Shown here one piece after another: positions 43,977 to 52,871 of a DNA stretch of 62,486 nucleotides (positions are counted from its first letter, which is position 1; each line of letters begins with the position of its first letter). The DNA comes from Pontibacter qinzhouensis (GTDB lineage Bacteria > Bacteroidota > Bacteroidia > Cytophagales > Hymenobacteraceae). The notes under the pieces were generated by a model. That model was not told the origin of the DNA. It saw nothing but the letters and a program-made list of their open reading frames with translations, and made no database searches. Made by a program: the position numbers and the translations under genes. The stretch covers positions 1 to 62,486 of the forward strand of contig NZ_VRTY01000028.1 in assembly GCF_008017455.1 (NCBI RefSeq). The letters run 5' to 3'.

Positions 43977-45673
43977 CAGAGCAGCCGCAAACTACCCAGA
44001 CAAAACGCAGCCGCGATATAACAAGGTTTCTGGCTTTGGTTGGAGGCATTGTACTGCTGAACATACTGGCGGCTTCCTATTTTTTCAGGATAGACCTGAC
44101 CGAAGACAAACGCTACACCATTGCTCCGGTTACAAAACAGATGCTGACCAGCCTCGAAGACGATGTGGTGGTGGAGGTGTACCTCGAAGGCGATTTCCCG
44201 GCAGGTTTTAAGCGCCTCCAGCAGTCGGTGCGGGAGACACTGAATGAGTTTAAGCAATATGCAGGCGGCAACATCAGGACCGTTTTCATAGACCCTACCG
44301 CCATTGCCAACGACACGGCCCGGGCACATTACTTTACACAATTGGCACAAAAAGGCATAATGCCGACTAACCTCAGAGCCAGCGAAGAGGGTAAGCAGGT
44401 CGAGCGCCTCGTGTTTCCGGGGGCTATAGTAAAGTACAAAGGCAAAGAGGCGACCGTAAACCTGCTGAAAGGAAACCTGGCTGCTTCTGCAGAACAACGC
44501 CTGAACCAGTCGGTAGAGGGGGTGGAGTATGAAATCGCTGCTGCTATTCGTAAAATTGCTTTTCCGGCCCAAAAAACGATTGGTTACATAATGGGGCAGG
44601 GGCAGCTGGACATGCAACAGGTGGCCGATTTGGTAGGGTCTCTGGGTGAGTATTACCGCGTGGCGCGTGGCGAACTTTCTCAAATTCCTGATTTGCAGGG
44701 CCTCGACCTGATTGTTGTGGCTAAACCGACGCAGCCTTTTTCGGAACTCGATAAGTTTAAGATTGATCAGTTTATAATGAACGGGGGCAAAGCGGTGTTT
44801 TTTGTAGACGCCTTGCAAGCCAACCTCGATAGTGTGGGGGCAGGAGGCATGTTTGCTATGCCCTACAACCTCAACCTCGACGATCTGCTTTTCCGGTACG
44901 GCGTGCGCCTGAACCCTGAAATGATTATGGACCTGAATTCAGGGTTTATTCCGGTAGTAACTGGCTACATGGGCGACAGACCGCAAACAGAAATGATTAG
45001 CTGGCGCTTTTACCCGCTTCTGAACAATTTTAGTCAGCACCCGATTACGCGTAACCTCGATGCCGTTTATTCTAAATTTATAGGAACTCTAGACACCGTG
45101 CGTGCAGATGGTATCCGGAAAACGCCCTTGGTCTTTACCTCCAACTACTCCAGGGTGCTGCAGCCTCCGGTGCCGATAACACTCGAAGAAGCACGCATGG
45201 AAGTAAGGCCGGAACAGTTTATGGCGGGGCCGCAACCTGTTGGTTATTTGCTCGAAGGTAAGTTTACCTCCCTTTTCCGGAACAGGCGGGCCCCTGCAGG
45301 TGCTTCCACCACAACTGTAAAAGAAGCAGGTGCTGAAACCAAAATAGCTGTTTTTTCGGATGGTGATTTGGTCCGGAACGATGTTAACCCACGCACGGGT
45401 CAGCCTTACGAACTTGGCTTCGACAGGTACAACAATGTAAAGTTTGCGAACCGCGAATTAGCCCTTAACACTATCCATTTTATGCTCGATGGCGGAGGAC
45501 TGATTAACGTGCGCAGCAAAGAAATTAAATTAAGGCCTTTAGACAAGGTGCGGGTAAAGCAGGAGCGAACCTACTGGCAACTCCTCAACCTGGTGCTGCC
45601 CCTGGTGCTGCTCACCATTTTTGGGTTTACACGTTTTTACCTGCGCAAGCGGAAGTATGAGCAGAAAAGGTAG
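43970..45673 (+). CDS. gldG: Gliding-motility ABC transporter protein GldG
   Basis: 567 residues from the ATG at 43970, overlapping the gldF stop by 7 bases; an upstream in-frame start inside gldF is not needed. One N-terminal membrane helix (about 22-42), then FRIDLTEDKRYTIAPVTKQML, the standard GldG/ABC-transporter-associated start of the extracytoplasmic part, and a single C-terminal helix near 540-560. A large soluble domain lies between. It completes the GldA-GldF-GldG set. An IS5-like element begins 18 bases after the stop. Confidence 0.92.
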   Translation: MVTEQPQTTQTKRSRDITRFLALVGGIVLLNILAASYFFRIDLTEDKRYTIAPVTKQMLTSLEDDVVVEVYLEGDFPAGFKRLQQSVRETLNEFKQYAGGNIRTVFIDPTAIANDTARAHYFTQLAQKGIMPTNLRASEEGKQVERLVFPGAIVKYKGKEATVNLLKGNLAASAEQRLNQSVEGVEYEIAAAIRKIAFPAQKTIGYIMGQGQLDMQQVADLVGSLGEYYRVARGELSQIPDLQGLDLIVVAKPTQPFSELDKFKIDQFIMNGGKAVFFVDALQANLDSVGAGGMFAMPYNLNLDDLLFRYGVRLNPEMIMDLNSGFIPVVTGYMGDRPQTEMISWRFYPLLNNFSQHPITRNLDAVYSKFIGTLDTVRADGIRKTPLVFTSNYSRVLQPPVPITLEEARMEVRPEQFMAGPQPVGYLLEGKFTSLFRNRRAPAGASTTTVKEAGAETKIAVFSDGDLVRNDVNPRTGQPYELGFDRYNNVKFANRELALNTIHFMLDGGGLINVRSKEIKLRPLDKVRVKQERTYWQLLNLVLPLVLLTIFGFTRFYLRKRKYEQKR

Positions 45674-45690
45674 TGGAAAATTAAAGGTTA

Positions 45691-46617
45691 TTACGATAAG
45701 TTTCTATAGGTGACTCTGATGTTTTGTAAACCGCAAGCGATGAGCATTACTTTATCTCTGATCTGATCCCCATGCAGCCGCATTTTGTCTTTCACCGTTC
45801 TGACTCTTTTGACACCTGCCATCACATGCTCCACTTTTACTCTGATGCTTGCCAGCAAGCTGTTGTAGAGTTTATCATATTCTGACAATGGCTGGTTAGG
45901 CATCTTTTTGACCGGAAGGCAGAGCTGCGCTCCCTCTGGCTTGTAACCTACAAATCCCAGGTCAAGCAGCAGGCCTTTTTCAGGTACAAACTCAAGCTCC
46001 ATCTCATCAGCCAGTGCCTTGTCATGCAGGCTTCCTTCCACTGTCGGGCTCAGGTAGAGCACCCGGTTATGCTCATCGCTCACCAGCAGGTTTTTGTTTG
46101 TATGACAGCCCTTCTTGCCGCTATACTCGTGTTTTTGCCGCTCCCAGTTTACGGAGCGTGGCACGGGTCTTTCTGTGGCATCCATGTACACCACCTGCCC
46201 TGCGAGCAGGCGCAGTGTCATGTAAAGCCCACCAGGCTCCCGGACTGGCAGCATCTGCAGGCGCTGCAGCGCCTTGCAAAGCAGTGGAAGAAGCACCTTG
46301 AGCCACTGGCTTACTTTACCCTGGCTCATCTGGAAGGTCAAGGCCATGCCTGACTGCAGCGGGTTGTGCTTGAGATAATACAGCACGAAGAAAAGTTTAT
46401 CTGTGCTCCCTTTCAAACTCATCGAGCCATGCTCGGAGAACTTCTCAAGCACACGCCGCTTGCCCTTCAGGTCATAATGGGGATGATACTGCTGCCATAA
46501 AGAATCGAATTCTTCCAGCAAATCAAAAAACTCTGATACTGTCAAGGACGTTAAACTGATCATAGAGCGGTCAGAGGCTTGGCTTTTTTTTAGGAATTGC
46601 ATAACCTTAAAAGCCAT
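45691..46617 (-). CDS. IS5-family transposase (DDE_Tnp_4 type), intact
   Basis: 308 residues. An N-terminal helical DNA-binding part (about 20-125) with MSQGKVSQWLKVLLPL precedes the DDE domain. The first Asp is in VVYMDATERPVP (about 168), the second in LLLDLGFVGY (about 238) and the Glu is expected near VKVEHVMAGV (about 271). No frameshift or internal stop is present, so the element may still be mobile. Confidence 0.87.
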   Translation of the reverse strand: MAFKVMQFLKKSQASDRSMISLTSLTVSEFFDLLEEFDSLWQQYHPHYDLKGKRRVLEKFSEHGSMSLKGSTDKLFFVLYYLKHNPLQSGMALTFQMSQGKVSQWLKVLLPLLCKALQRLQMLPVREPGGLYMTLRLLAGQVVYMDATERPVPRSVNWERQKHEYSGKKGCHTNKNLLVSDEHNRVLYLSPTVEGSLHDKALADEMELEFVPEKGLLLDLGFVGYKPEGAQLCLPVKKMPNQPLSEYDKLYNSLLASIRVKVEHVMAGVKRVRTVKDKMRLHGDQIRDKVMLIACGLQNIRVTYRNLS

Positions 46618-46665
46618 TCCCTGGCCGCTTTAGTTCGTTTTCAGCTCATCAACAATTTATCGTAA
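45691..46665. mobile_element. IS5-like insertion sequence
   Basis: About 975 bp with ends TTACGATAAGTT (45691 inward) and TTACGATAAATT (46665 inward): nine identical terminal bases, then one mismatch and TT. Both ends are preceded by TA, fitting a TA target duplication. It holds one intact transposase whose stop codon lies inside the left end. It sits 18 bases after gldG, so it does not interrupt that gene. Confidence 0.82.
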
Positions 46666-46711
46666 TATCATTTATTAAATCGATTCCTGTTTAGGGCTCT
46701 AAGGAAATAAT

Positions 46712-46771
46712 AGACCCTTGACTATTTTTGATGTTAAAAGCTTCCGGAGGCTATTTTTATTAGCATAATTT
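46712..46771 (+). repeat. Rep-B copy 14
   Basis: ACCCTTGACTA, a variable middle, CTTCCGGAGGCTA, then TTTTATTAGCATAATTT. It lies about 45 bases outside the IS right end. The remaining DNA to the dnaN promoter shows nothing else. Confidence 0.82.
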
Positions 46772-47031
46772 ATTCCCTCTATCAAGTAAAGGCGGTAGCA
46801 GGTAATGCAGCATGTTCACTTTCATTAAAAATAAGGCCATACTTCTTGAAGTTTAAGAGATCGATTACAGGAGCTTTTTGTAGTAGAGTAGGTGCTCTAG
46901 CTAAAAACCTACAGCCTGTGTCTAACCTCTTAACAGATGTTTGCTTCACGAACAGGCATTTTTACTCCTTTTTAAGTGATAATTTGCAAAAAAGGGCTTA
47001 CCTTACACGTAGGACAAATGCGAATTATTTA

Positions 47032-47039
47032 TAACTTTG
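47032..47039 (+). promoter_or_regulatory. -7 promoter element of dnaN
   Basis: TAACTTTG ends 26 bases before the dnaN ATG. A -33 TTTG at the ideal distance is not seen. Confidence 0.55.
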
Positions 47040-47065
47040 TCCAAATAACATTATAGGCACGCGTA

Positions 47066-48190
47066 ATGAAATTTATCGTAACATCATCTGCTCTACTGAA
47101 GCAGTTATCCAGCATAAACGGGGTCGTAACTAACAATCCTGTGGTTCCTATTCTGGAGAATTTCCTCTTTGAGATAAACGACAGCACCCTTACCATAACA
47201 GCCAGTGACCTGGAGACATCCATGATAACCGAGCTGCAGGTAGAGGCAAGAGAGAGCGGACGCATTGCTGCACCGGCCAAGATTTTGCTGGAAACGCTTA
47301 AAAACCTTCCGGATCAGCCTGTAACGTTCACGATAGATGAGGAAACGTATACGATTGAGATCAGCTCCGCCAATGGCCGTTACAAGCTGTCTGGTGAGAA
47401 TGCCACAGATTTTCCGCGTGTGCCTGTTGTAAAAGGTGGTAACGCCATCGAGATGCCGTCTAACGTGCTGGCCCGGGCAATTAACAAAACTATTTTTGCT
47501 GTTAGCAACGATGAACTTCGACCTGCTATGACGGGTATTTTTGTTCAGCTGCGTTCAGATAATGTAACATTTGTAGCAACCGATGGTCACCGCCTGCTGC
47601 GTTACCGCCGCCAGGATATCTCTACAAGCCAGGAAGCTTCCCTGATCATTCCACGCAAGGCCTTTACGCTGCTCAAGTCTACGCTGCCATCCGAGCCGAC
47701 AACGGTGCGCGTGGAGTTCAACAATTCTAACGCCTTCTTCAGCTTCGATAACATCCGGATGATATGCCGTTTGATCGATGAGCGTTATCCTGATTACGAA
47801 AACGTTATTCCGGTGCAGAATCCGAATAAACTCGTAATAGACCGTGCCGATCTGCTTAGCTCTGTTCGTCGTATTTCCATCTACTCGAACAAAACAACGC
47901 ACCAGATCCGCCTGAAACTGACCGGAAGCGATTTACAGGTATCTGCCGAAGACCTCGACTTCTCTAACGAAGCCAACGAACGCCTCTCGTGCCAGTACGA
48001 AGGCGAGGACATGGAAATAGGATTTAATGCCAAGTTCCTGCTCGAAATGCTCAACAACATGGATTCTGATGAGATATCGTTTGAACTCTCGACGCCAAAC
48101 AGAGCAGGTTTGCTGATGCCGTTAGCGAACGAAGAAAACGAAAATGTATTGATGCTGGTGATGCCTGTCATGCTTAACAATTACGTATAA
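47066..48190 (+). CDS. dnaN: DNA polymerase III sliding clamp (beta subunit)
   Basis: 374 residues, with the three clamp repeats in order. The N-terminus KFIVTSSALLKQLSSINGVV, SGRIAAPAKILLETLKNLPD (about 71-90), VATDGHRLLRYR (about 170-181) and the C-terminal MLVMPVML are typical. The clamp rings DNA and tethers polymerase III. It stands alone, not beside dnaA or recF. Bacteroidota often separate dnaN from dnaA, so this position says nothing about the origin. A strong terminator follows. Confidence 0.96.
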   Translation: MKFIVTSSALLKQLSSINGVVTNNPVVPILENFLFEINDSTLTITASDLETSMITELQVEARESGRIAAPAKILLETLKNLPDQPVTFTIDEETYTIEISSANGRYKLSGENATDFPRVPVVKGGNAIEMPSNVLARAINKTIFAVSNDELRPAMTGIFVQLRSDNVTFVATDGHRLLRYRRQDISTSQEASLIIPRKAFTLLKSTLPSEPTTVRVEFNNSNAFFSFDNIRMICRLIDERYPDYENVIPVQNPNKLVIDRADLLSSVRRISIYSNKTTHQIRLKLTGSDLQVSAEDLDFSNEANERLSCQYEGEDMEIGFNAKFLLEMLNNMDSDEISFELSTPNRAGLLMPLANEENENVLMLVMPVMLNNYV

Positions 48191-48209
48191 CAAGTTCACA
48201 TTCCCATAG

Positions 48210-48245
48210 ACACAGAAAAGGCCGGCTATCCGGCCTTTTCTGTGT
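48210..48245 (+). terminator. Terminator of dnaN
   Basis: ACACAGAAAAGGCCGG pairs perfectly with CCGGCCTTTTCTGTGT around CTAT. It lies 19 bases after the stop. Confidence 0.9.
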
Positions 48246-48413
48246 TATACCCAAATATTAAATTTTACTATATATCATTTTAGTTGAACCTGTTCTACTA
48301 CATTGCCTGTTCTTAGTTATAGTAAAAAATTGGGCGGATCATCTATTCTTACGGCTGTTGCTCTACATTCATTCTAGCTAAATTCATTCTCCCTTCTTTT
48401 TTTGAAGTGACAC

Positions 48414-49754
48414 ATGCAGACATTAACTCTTTATTTTTTTCGCGCTGCGCCGGCTGTTTATGCTAAGTCTTTCAAGAATAAATATGCTGTTCAGAACCTG
48501 CATGTGTTACGGCTGGTCGCACTAATTTTATTTTCAATTACTGGTCTGCTTTTGCTTAGCTCTTTTTTTATCGAGTATGGCAAGTTTATGGTTAAGGCAG
48601 ATGCTCTTTTCTATAATAGCCTGTTTCTGTTCCTTGTTTCTGCGGTAACTTGGCCGCTTGCCACGTTGCTCCAGAAAAACTACCGCAAGCATGCTAATCT
48701 GTCGCAGCAATTTTGTGTTCTCTACGCGGTGCTGTTTATTTCTTCCTGCATGGCGGTGTCGTTTATTGCTCAGAATAACCCGAAGAATAACATGACCATG
48801 TATTTGTTGGGGGTGCTGTGTGCGGCAGTGTTTTTCGTGTTCTCGCTAAAAGAAGTGCTGGTGCTGATGGTGCTGGTAAGTCTGAACTTTAGCATTGGTC
48901 TTTGGCTTTGTTCGCTTACCCTGGAGCAGGAGGTGCTGAACAGTTTCGGCTCCATCTTCATTCTGACCTGCTTTTTCTTTATTTCCAGAGTTATATATAG
49001 TTACAGGCTTCACCACCACATGCAGGTAAAGCTTATAAAGGCGCAACAGCGGAAGATTCAGAAAATAAGCAGTGCCAAATCGGAAATACTGCGCATTGTG
49101 GCCCACGACATGCGCGCGCCTTTTGCGAATATTGAAATGCTGGTGACGTTGCTTCGCAAGCGAAAAGGCATGGCACCTGAAAAGCAGGAAGAATTTTACG
49201 ACCTTATTTTAAAAAGCTGTTATAAATCAAAAGGGCTGATTGCCGACCTGCTGGAGCTGGCACAACTGGAGCAAAACCAGGAGCTAAAAACAAATCAGGT
49301 AAATGTGTATGCGTTTCTGCAGGAAGTGCAGGCAGAGTGGAAACAGAAGCTAACGCACAACAAACAGCTTCTTTTTTCGCTTCCTGAAAAGGACTTGTTT
49401 GTAAACCTGCACCTACAGAAGTTTCAGCGGGTACTCGATAATTTGATTTCTAATGCAGTTAAGTTTACACCGGAAAATGGCCTTATTCAGGTGCAGGTAA
49501 AAGAAAACGGGCAGAACATTGAGATTAAGATTTCAGACAATGGCATTGGTGTGCCCTTGCACCTGCAACAGCACCTCTTCAAGCCTTTCTCTAAAGCAGG
49601 CCGAAAGGGCTTGAATGGCGAGGCTTCTGTTGGTTTGGGACTGAACATCAGTAGAAAGCTGGTGGAGCAGCACGGAGGCAGTATAACGGTTGAAAGCGAA
49701 GAAAACCAAGGCACCACCTTCCAGATAAAGCTCCCGCTGGCCCAACGCGCTTAA
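48414..49754 (+). CDS. Membrane sensor histidine kinase
   Basis: 446 residues. About six hydrophobic segments fill the first 195 residues with no large periplasmic loop. A basic coiled-coil stretch (about 200-222) leads to the phosphoacceptor motif IVAHDMRAPFANI (His231). The ATPase domain has SNAVKFTPENG (N box), ISDNGIGVP (G1) and SVGLGLNISRKLVEQHGG (G2). No response regulator gene adjoins, so its partner is encoded elsewhere. The sensor fold (membrane-embedded) suggests a lipid or membrane signal, which is inference. Confidence 0.92.
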   Translation: MQTLTLYFFRAAPAVYAKSFKNKYAVQNLHVLRLVALILFSITGLLLLSSFFIEYGKFMVKADALFYNSLFLFLVSAVTWPLATLLQKNYRKHANLSQQFCVLYAVLFISSCMAVSFIAQNNPKNNMTMYLLGVLCAAVFFVFSLKEVLVLMVLVSLNFSIGLWLCSLTLEQEVLNSFGSIFILTCFFFISRVIYSYRLHHHMQVKLIKAQQRKIQKISSAKSEILRIVAHDMRAPFANIEMLVTLLRKRKGMAPEKQEEFYDLILKSCYKSKGLIADLLELAQLEQNQELKTNQVNVYAFLQEVQAEWKQKLTHNKQLLFSLPEKDLFVNLHLQKFQRVLDNLISNAVKFTPENGLIQVQVKENGQNIEIKISDNGIGVPLHLQQHLFKPFSKAGRKGLNGEASVGLGLNISRKLVEQHGGSITVESEENQGTTFQIKLPLAQRA

Positions 49755-49770
49755 TGTTTACCAAATAAGT

Positions 49771-49830
49771 ACCCTTGACACCTAAACCAGCTCGGAGGCT
49801 TTGGAAGGGCATTTTTATTCAAATAATTTG
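49771..49830 (+). repeat. Rep-B copy 15
   Basis: ACCCTTGACAC, a GC-richer middle, CTTTGGAAGGGCA, then TTTTATTCAAATAATTTG. It begins 16 bases after the kinase stop, same orientation. Confidence 0.87.
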
Positions 49831-49900
49831 CCTGCTAACCGTTCTTTCCTACAAAAGAATATAACCTGATTCATCGAACTTTCAAACTGTACTGCCATCT

Positions 49901-49946
49901 GTTATAAGACAGAAGACATAAGACGCAGGACACAGGACATAAGATT
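49901..49946. repeat. Rep-C array (ATAAGACA-type units)
   Basis: Units ATAAGACAGAAGAC and ATAAGACGCAGGACACAGGAC occur in tandem. No inverted partner was found. The unit is not shared with the other arrays. Confidence 0.6.
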
Positions 49947-50039
49947 TTATCGATCAGAAATGAAGATATATGAATGCCTGATGTTACCGTTAGCTTATGC
50001 CTGCAGCCCATTTGCTTTTTTCATTTAACCTGTTTCAGT

Positions 50040-51071
50040 TTAGGGCTGAACCTTCAGGTAAATAGGGAAATGGCTGCTGGTGCCGCCCTGGTAGGTAGCG
50101 CCTGCATAGGTTTTACGCGGTGTGTTTTTGTATTTGCCGAAGGTGTGCTTCAGGTTCTCCGGTTGGTGAATTGTGGCAGAGCCCCTCACAAACTGAAGGC
50201 CAGTTCCCCCTATCCACGATTTGGAGATCATTATCTGGTCTTGCATCTGAAAGCTGCCGCGGTAAAAGGAACTTCCTTTTTTGTTGATGTGGTGCATGTA
50301 AAAGGCATTGAACAGCTCCTGGTTGTAAAGTGGGTCAGGCCGGCCTGTGGCAAGTAGCGCCTGCTCCAGCACATCGGCAGAAGGGTCTACTGCAAAGTTG
50401 CCCATTACAATAATTTTTGCATCCTTATCGATTTTTTGCTGTTCGTTTATTTCCTGGCGCAAAGTAATGGCAGCGGCTCGTTTTCGGCTTTCCCTGATGC
50501 GAGTGCTCCCGGTACCGTTTGGCCAGTAGTTTATATACAAGGTAACAGGCTCGTTTCGAAGAAGGCCTTTTACCTGCAGAATGCCCGTAGTCTGGTAATT
50601 AGCTTCAGCAAAACCAATGGGTAAGGAGGCATGAGCAGTTGGCTGGAAGTGCCTGGGTTTATAAAGTAGCGCAACATCCAGTCCAGAAGCATCAGGCGAA
50701 TCGTAATGAATGATCTCGTATTTATTATCGCGCAGGGCAGAGGTTTTTATTAAGTCCTCCAGCACCTGCTTATTTTCTACTTCTGCTACACCGAGAACAG
50801 CGGGCCCACCTTTATCGCCCATAGAGGCTATGGTGTTAGCCAGGTCGTTTAACTTGGCTTTGTAACGTTCTTCTGTCCAGTTGTGGGTACCACCTGGTGC
50901 AAACGCGTCGTCCTTTATAGCTGGGTCATTTTCAGTGTCATACAGGTTTTCAAGGTTGTAAAAGGCAATGGTGAGCATAGCTGCTTTTTTGCCTGAAGGT
51001 GAAAATACTTTACAGCCTGAAAAGGCAGTCAGTATAAAAAGGGTAAAGAAGATTTTAATTCCGTGGCGCAT
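50040..51071 (-). CDS. EEP-fold (DNase I-like) lipoprotein, likely inactive
   Basis: 343 residues from the ATG at 51071 (lipobox FSGC, near Cys20). The family frame is clear: IAFYNLENLYDTENDP, DAFAPGGTHNWTEERYKAKL and VLGVAEVENKQVLEDL with the metal-binding Glu. But three catalytic sites differ from the usual secreted endonucleases of the phylum: NHWPS reads NYWPN (His to Tyr), GDFND reads GNFAV (Asp to Asn) and SDHFP reads SSHFP (Asp to Ser). So phosphodiesterase activity is doubtful, and a binding role is possible. Frame and length are intact, hence not a decayed gene. Confidence 0.85.
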   Translation of the reverse strand: MRHGIKIFFTLFILTAFSGCKVFSPSGKKAAMLTIAFYNLENLYDTENDPAIKDDAFAPGGTHNWTEERYKAKLNDLANTIASMGDKGGPAVLGVAEVENKQVLEDLIKTSALRDNKYEIIHYDSPDASGLDVALLYKPRHFQPTAHASLPIGFAEANYQTTGILQVKGLLRNEPVTLYINYWPNGTGSTRIRESRKRAAAITLRQEINEQQKIDKDAKIIVMGNFAVDPSADVLEQALLATGRPDPLYNQELFNAFYMHHINKKGSSFYRGSFQMQDQIMISKSWIGGTGLQFVRGSATIHQPENLKHTFGKYKNTPRKTYAGATYQGGTSSHFPIYLKVQP

Positions 51072-51075
51072 CGTG

Positions 51076-51083
51076 TAACTTTG
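51076..51083 (+). promoter_or_regulatory. -7 promoter element of gldC
   Basis: TAACTTTG (plus strand) precedes the gldC ATG by 62 bases. It lies between the divergent EEP and gldC genes. Confidence 0.5.
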
Positions 51084-51145
51084 TACAAATTTTAGTGTCA
51101 AGGATAGTACGAGAGATATATAGTATAAAGTTTAATTACAGAAAA

Positions 51146-51484
51146 ATGAAGAAATCAGAAATATACTTCAGCATTGCCCTGGATGACCAAAAGGTGCCGG
51201 AAGCCATTAGCTGGAGAGCTACAGACGCTGGAGAAAAAATACATTTTGCCAAGGCCATTAATATTTCACTCTGGGACAGAGATGAGGCCGGTACCATGAA
51301 AATTGACCTCTGGACAAAAGATATGCCGGTAGACGAGATGAAGTATTTTTGTATAGATAGCATCGGGGCCATGGCCCAAAGCATTATGACTGCTACAAAC
51401 GACCAGGTAATGGCCCAAAAGATGCGTGCCCTGTGCGAAGACCTGATGAAGCACGTAGAGGAGCAAAACAGCAAGCAAGGTTAA
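51146..51484 (+). CDS. gldC: Gliding motility protein GldC
   Basis: 112 residues from the ATG at 51146; upstream in-frame codons from 51095 are not conserved-looking. The match with GldC is in the start KKSEIYFSIALDDQKVPE, then ISWRATDAG, AINISLWDRDEAGTMKIDLW and MPVDEMKYF. It is a cytoplasmic accessory protein of gliding, without catalytic motif. It lies 8 kb from gldAFG and is followed by a strong shared terminator. Confidence 0.92.
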   Translation: MKKSEIYFSIALDDQKVPEAISWRATDAGEKIHFAKAINISLWDRDEAGTMKIDLWTKDMPVDEMKYFCIDSIGAMAQSIMTATNDQVMAQKMRALCEDLMKHVEEQNSKQG

Positions 51485-51507
51485 GAAGCCTTTTGCCAAG
51501 TTAGCTG

Positions 51508-51560
51508 TCCTTAAAAGCAGAAGAGCCACCGAAACACGGTGGCTCTTCTGCTTTTAAGGA
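51508..51560. terminator. Bidirectional terminator with a perfect 24-bp stem
   Basis: TCCTTAAAAGCAGAAGAGCC plus ACCG (51508-51531) is exactly complementary to 51537-51560 around AAACA. TTTT/AAAA tracts lie near both ends. It serves gldC (plus) and the 146-residue gene (minus). Confidence 0.88.
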
Positions 51561-51570
51561 GGGTACCTTA

Positions 51571-52011
51571 TTAATTAATGGTTGATACAGTAGCGTCTGA
51601 TTCTGAACCCGAAGTAACAGCTACAGGAGCCTTATCTTCGCTTTTGTTAAGTTCAGCCATAAACTGCTGATCAAATTTAGTTAACACGTTTCTCGATCCG
51701 AAATAGCTGTTATACTGCACGGTACTTAAAACACGCTCCAGTTCACGGTCACGCTCTGCGCTTATAGCTTTATATTTCTGATCCAGCATTTCCTGGTTAC
51801 CTGCGAATTCTTTTTCAGCAGCCAACATTTTAGTGGCTTTATCGAGGTTAATCTCTCTTACCTTATTCGACTGATAATTGTTAAGACGCAGTTCCCTGAT
51901 CATTTTATCGGTCAGGTTGTTAGCCCGTTGCTCTACCAGGTTATTGCCGGTGGCAGCAGCTCCAAACACGATACCAATTACCAGGAAAGTTAATACAATT
52001 AGATTTTTCAT
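51571..52011 (-). CDS. Small exported helical protein, function unknown
   Basis: 146 residues with a signal peptide (IVFGAAATG, cleavage near 20). The mature part is a helical stretch with MIRELRLNNYQSNKVREINLDK-type pattern (about 37-58) and ERDRELERVLSTVQYNSYFG (about 86-105). It is similar in style to the small periplasmic stress proteins of the Spy/CpxP type, but no LTxxQ motif is present. The C-terminus is a Ser/Thr/Val-rich tail. No partner gene adjoins. Confidence 0.75.
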   Translation of the reverse strand: MKNLIVLTFLVIGIVFGAAATGNNLVEQRANNLTDKMIRELRLNNYQSNKVREINLDKATKMLAAEKEFAGNQEMLDQKYKAISAERDRELERVLSTVQYNSYFGSRNVLTKFDQQFMAELNKSEDKAPVAVTSGSESDATVSTIN

Positions 52012-52202
52012 AAGTCTGTAGGTTTTGAGCGTTGTATACTACCAGATGGCCTTTTTATGCCCTGGTTGTATAGATAACATGACTAGCAGCAGAATAATTC
52101 CGTCCAATTCGACTTATTTAAAATGAAGTGTCAGTTGCCTTAAATATCTTTCAAAAAGAGCACTAGTTTTCTTACATCTTATGAAAATTTAAGGAGCAGT
52201 TT

Positions 52203-52739
52203 CTACCACTCATTTTTCCACATCATAGATTCTACTGGCGTAATAGTTCGTTTATTATACTTGGCATTTACTTTTTGGTTGTAATAGTTGGTGATGCCAC
52301 CTTTTACTTCAAAGTAAATTAACTGACCAATAGGCATGCCATAATAGATGCGTACGGGCTGGGTAACTGATATTTCCAGGGTCCAGGTGTTACAGAAGCC
52401 TACATCGCCTTTACCAGCAGTGGCATGTATATCGATACCAAGTCTGCCAACACTCGACTTACCTTCCAGAAAAGGCACATGAGCATGGGTTTCGGTGTAT
52501 TCGAGGGTAACACCTAAGTACAGGGTTTCCGGTCGCAGCACATACCCTTCCTGCGGAATTTCAAACACCTCTATCTCGTTATGCTGCCGGGCATCCAGCA
52601 CCTCATCGCGGTAAGTAGCCAGGTAGCGGCCTAAATGTACATCGTAGGAGTTTGTGCCGAGGCAGGCATGGTTAAAAGGCTCCACCAGGATGGTACCTTT
52701 GGCCATTTCCTCTAAAATTTGCTGATCTGTCAGTATCAT
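52203..52739 (-). CDS. dcd: dCTP deaminase
   Basis: 178 residues. The trimeric dUTPase-like fold and the dCTP deaminase motifs are present: PFNHACLGTNSYDVHLG (about 21-37), LEGKSSVGRLGIDIHATAG (about 91-109) with the catalytic Glu in EISV (about 123) and PIGQLIYFE (about 136-144). It converts dCTP to dUTP for thymidylate synthesis. It has a -7 element 20-30 bases upstream. Monocistronic. Confidence 0.95.
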   Translation of the reverse strand: MILTDQQILEEMAKGTILVEPFNHACLGTNSYDVHLGRYLATYRDEVLDARQHNEIEVFEIPQEGYVLRPETLYLGVTLEYTETHAHVPFLEGKSSVGRLGIDIHATAGKGDVGFCNTWTLEISVTQPVRIYYGMPIGQLIYFEVKGGITNYYNQKVNAKYNKRTITPVESMMWKNEW

Positions 52740-52761
52740 GGTTTTATGTAAGGTCGGGGCG

Positions 52762-52769
52762 CAAAAGTA
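52762..52769 (-). promoter_or_regulatory. -7 promoter element of dcd
   Basis: TACTTTTG on the minus strand ends 22 bases before the ATG. A TTGTG about 16 bases further upstream is a weak -33. Confidence 0.5.
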
Positions 52770-52797
52770 CGCATTTCATTCGACACAAGCTATAAGA

Positions 52798-52857
52798 AAA
52801 GCCTTGGCGATTTTAAGCAAAAATAGCTTTGGAAGGGGATTTTCATTTGAATAATTG
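52798..52857 (+). repeat. Rep-B copy 16
   Basis: AGCCTTGGCGA (first box altered), a variable middle, CTTTGGAAGGGGA, then TTTTCATTTGAATAATTG. It lies 14 bases before the T9SS gene end. Confidence 0.8.
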
Positions 52858-52871
52858 ATAGAGCAGGAGGC

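Noticed and set aside
43862..44818. Long minus-strand open frame of 318 codons
   Set aside because: It is antisense to gldF/gldG, which carry clear family motifs; its protein shows none.
46014..46353. Plus-strand open frames inside the IS element
   Set aside because: Shadows of the transposase on the other strand; no known IS5-group accessory frame resembles them.
47066..48190. Replication origin next to dnaN
   Set aside because: No dnaA, recF or cluster of DnaA boxes is visible; dnaN often lies away from the origin in this phylum.
52150..52168. AGAGCACTAG as a further Rep-A right end
   Set aside because: Neighbouring sequence lacks the core and the GCGGCC hairpin; one short match is not enough.
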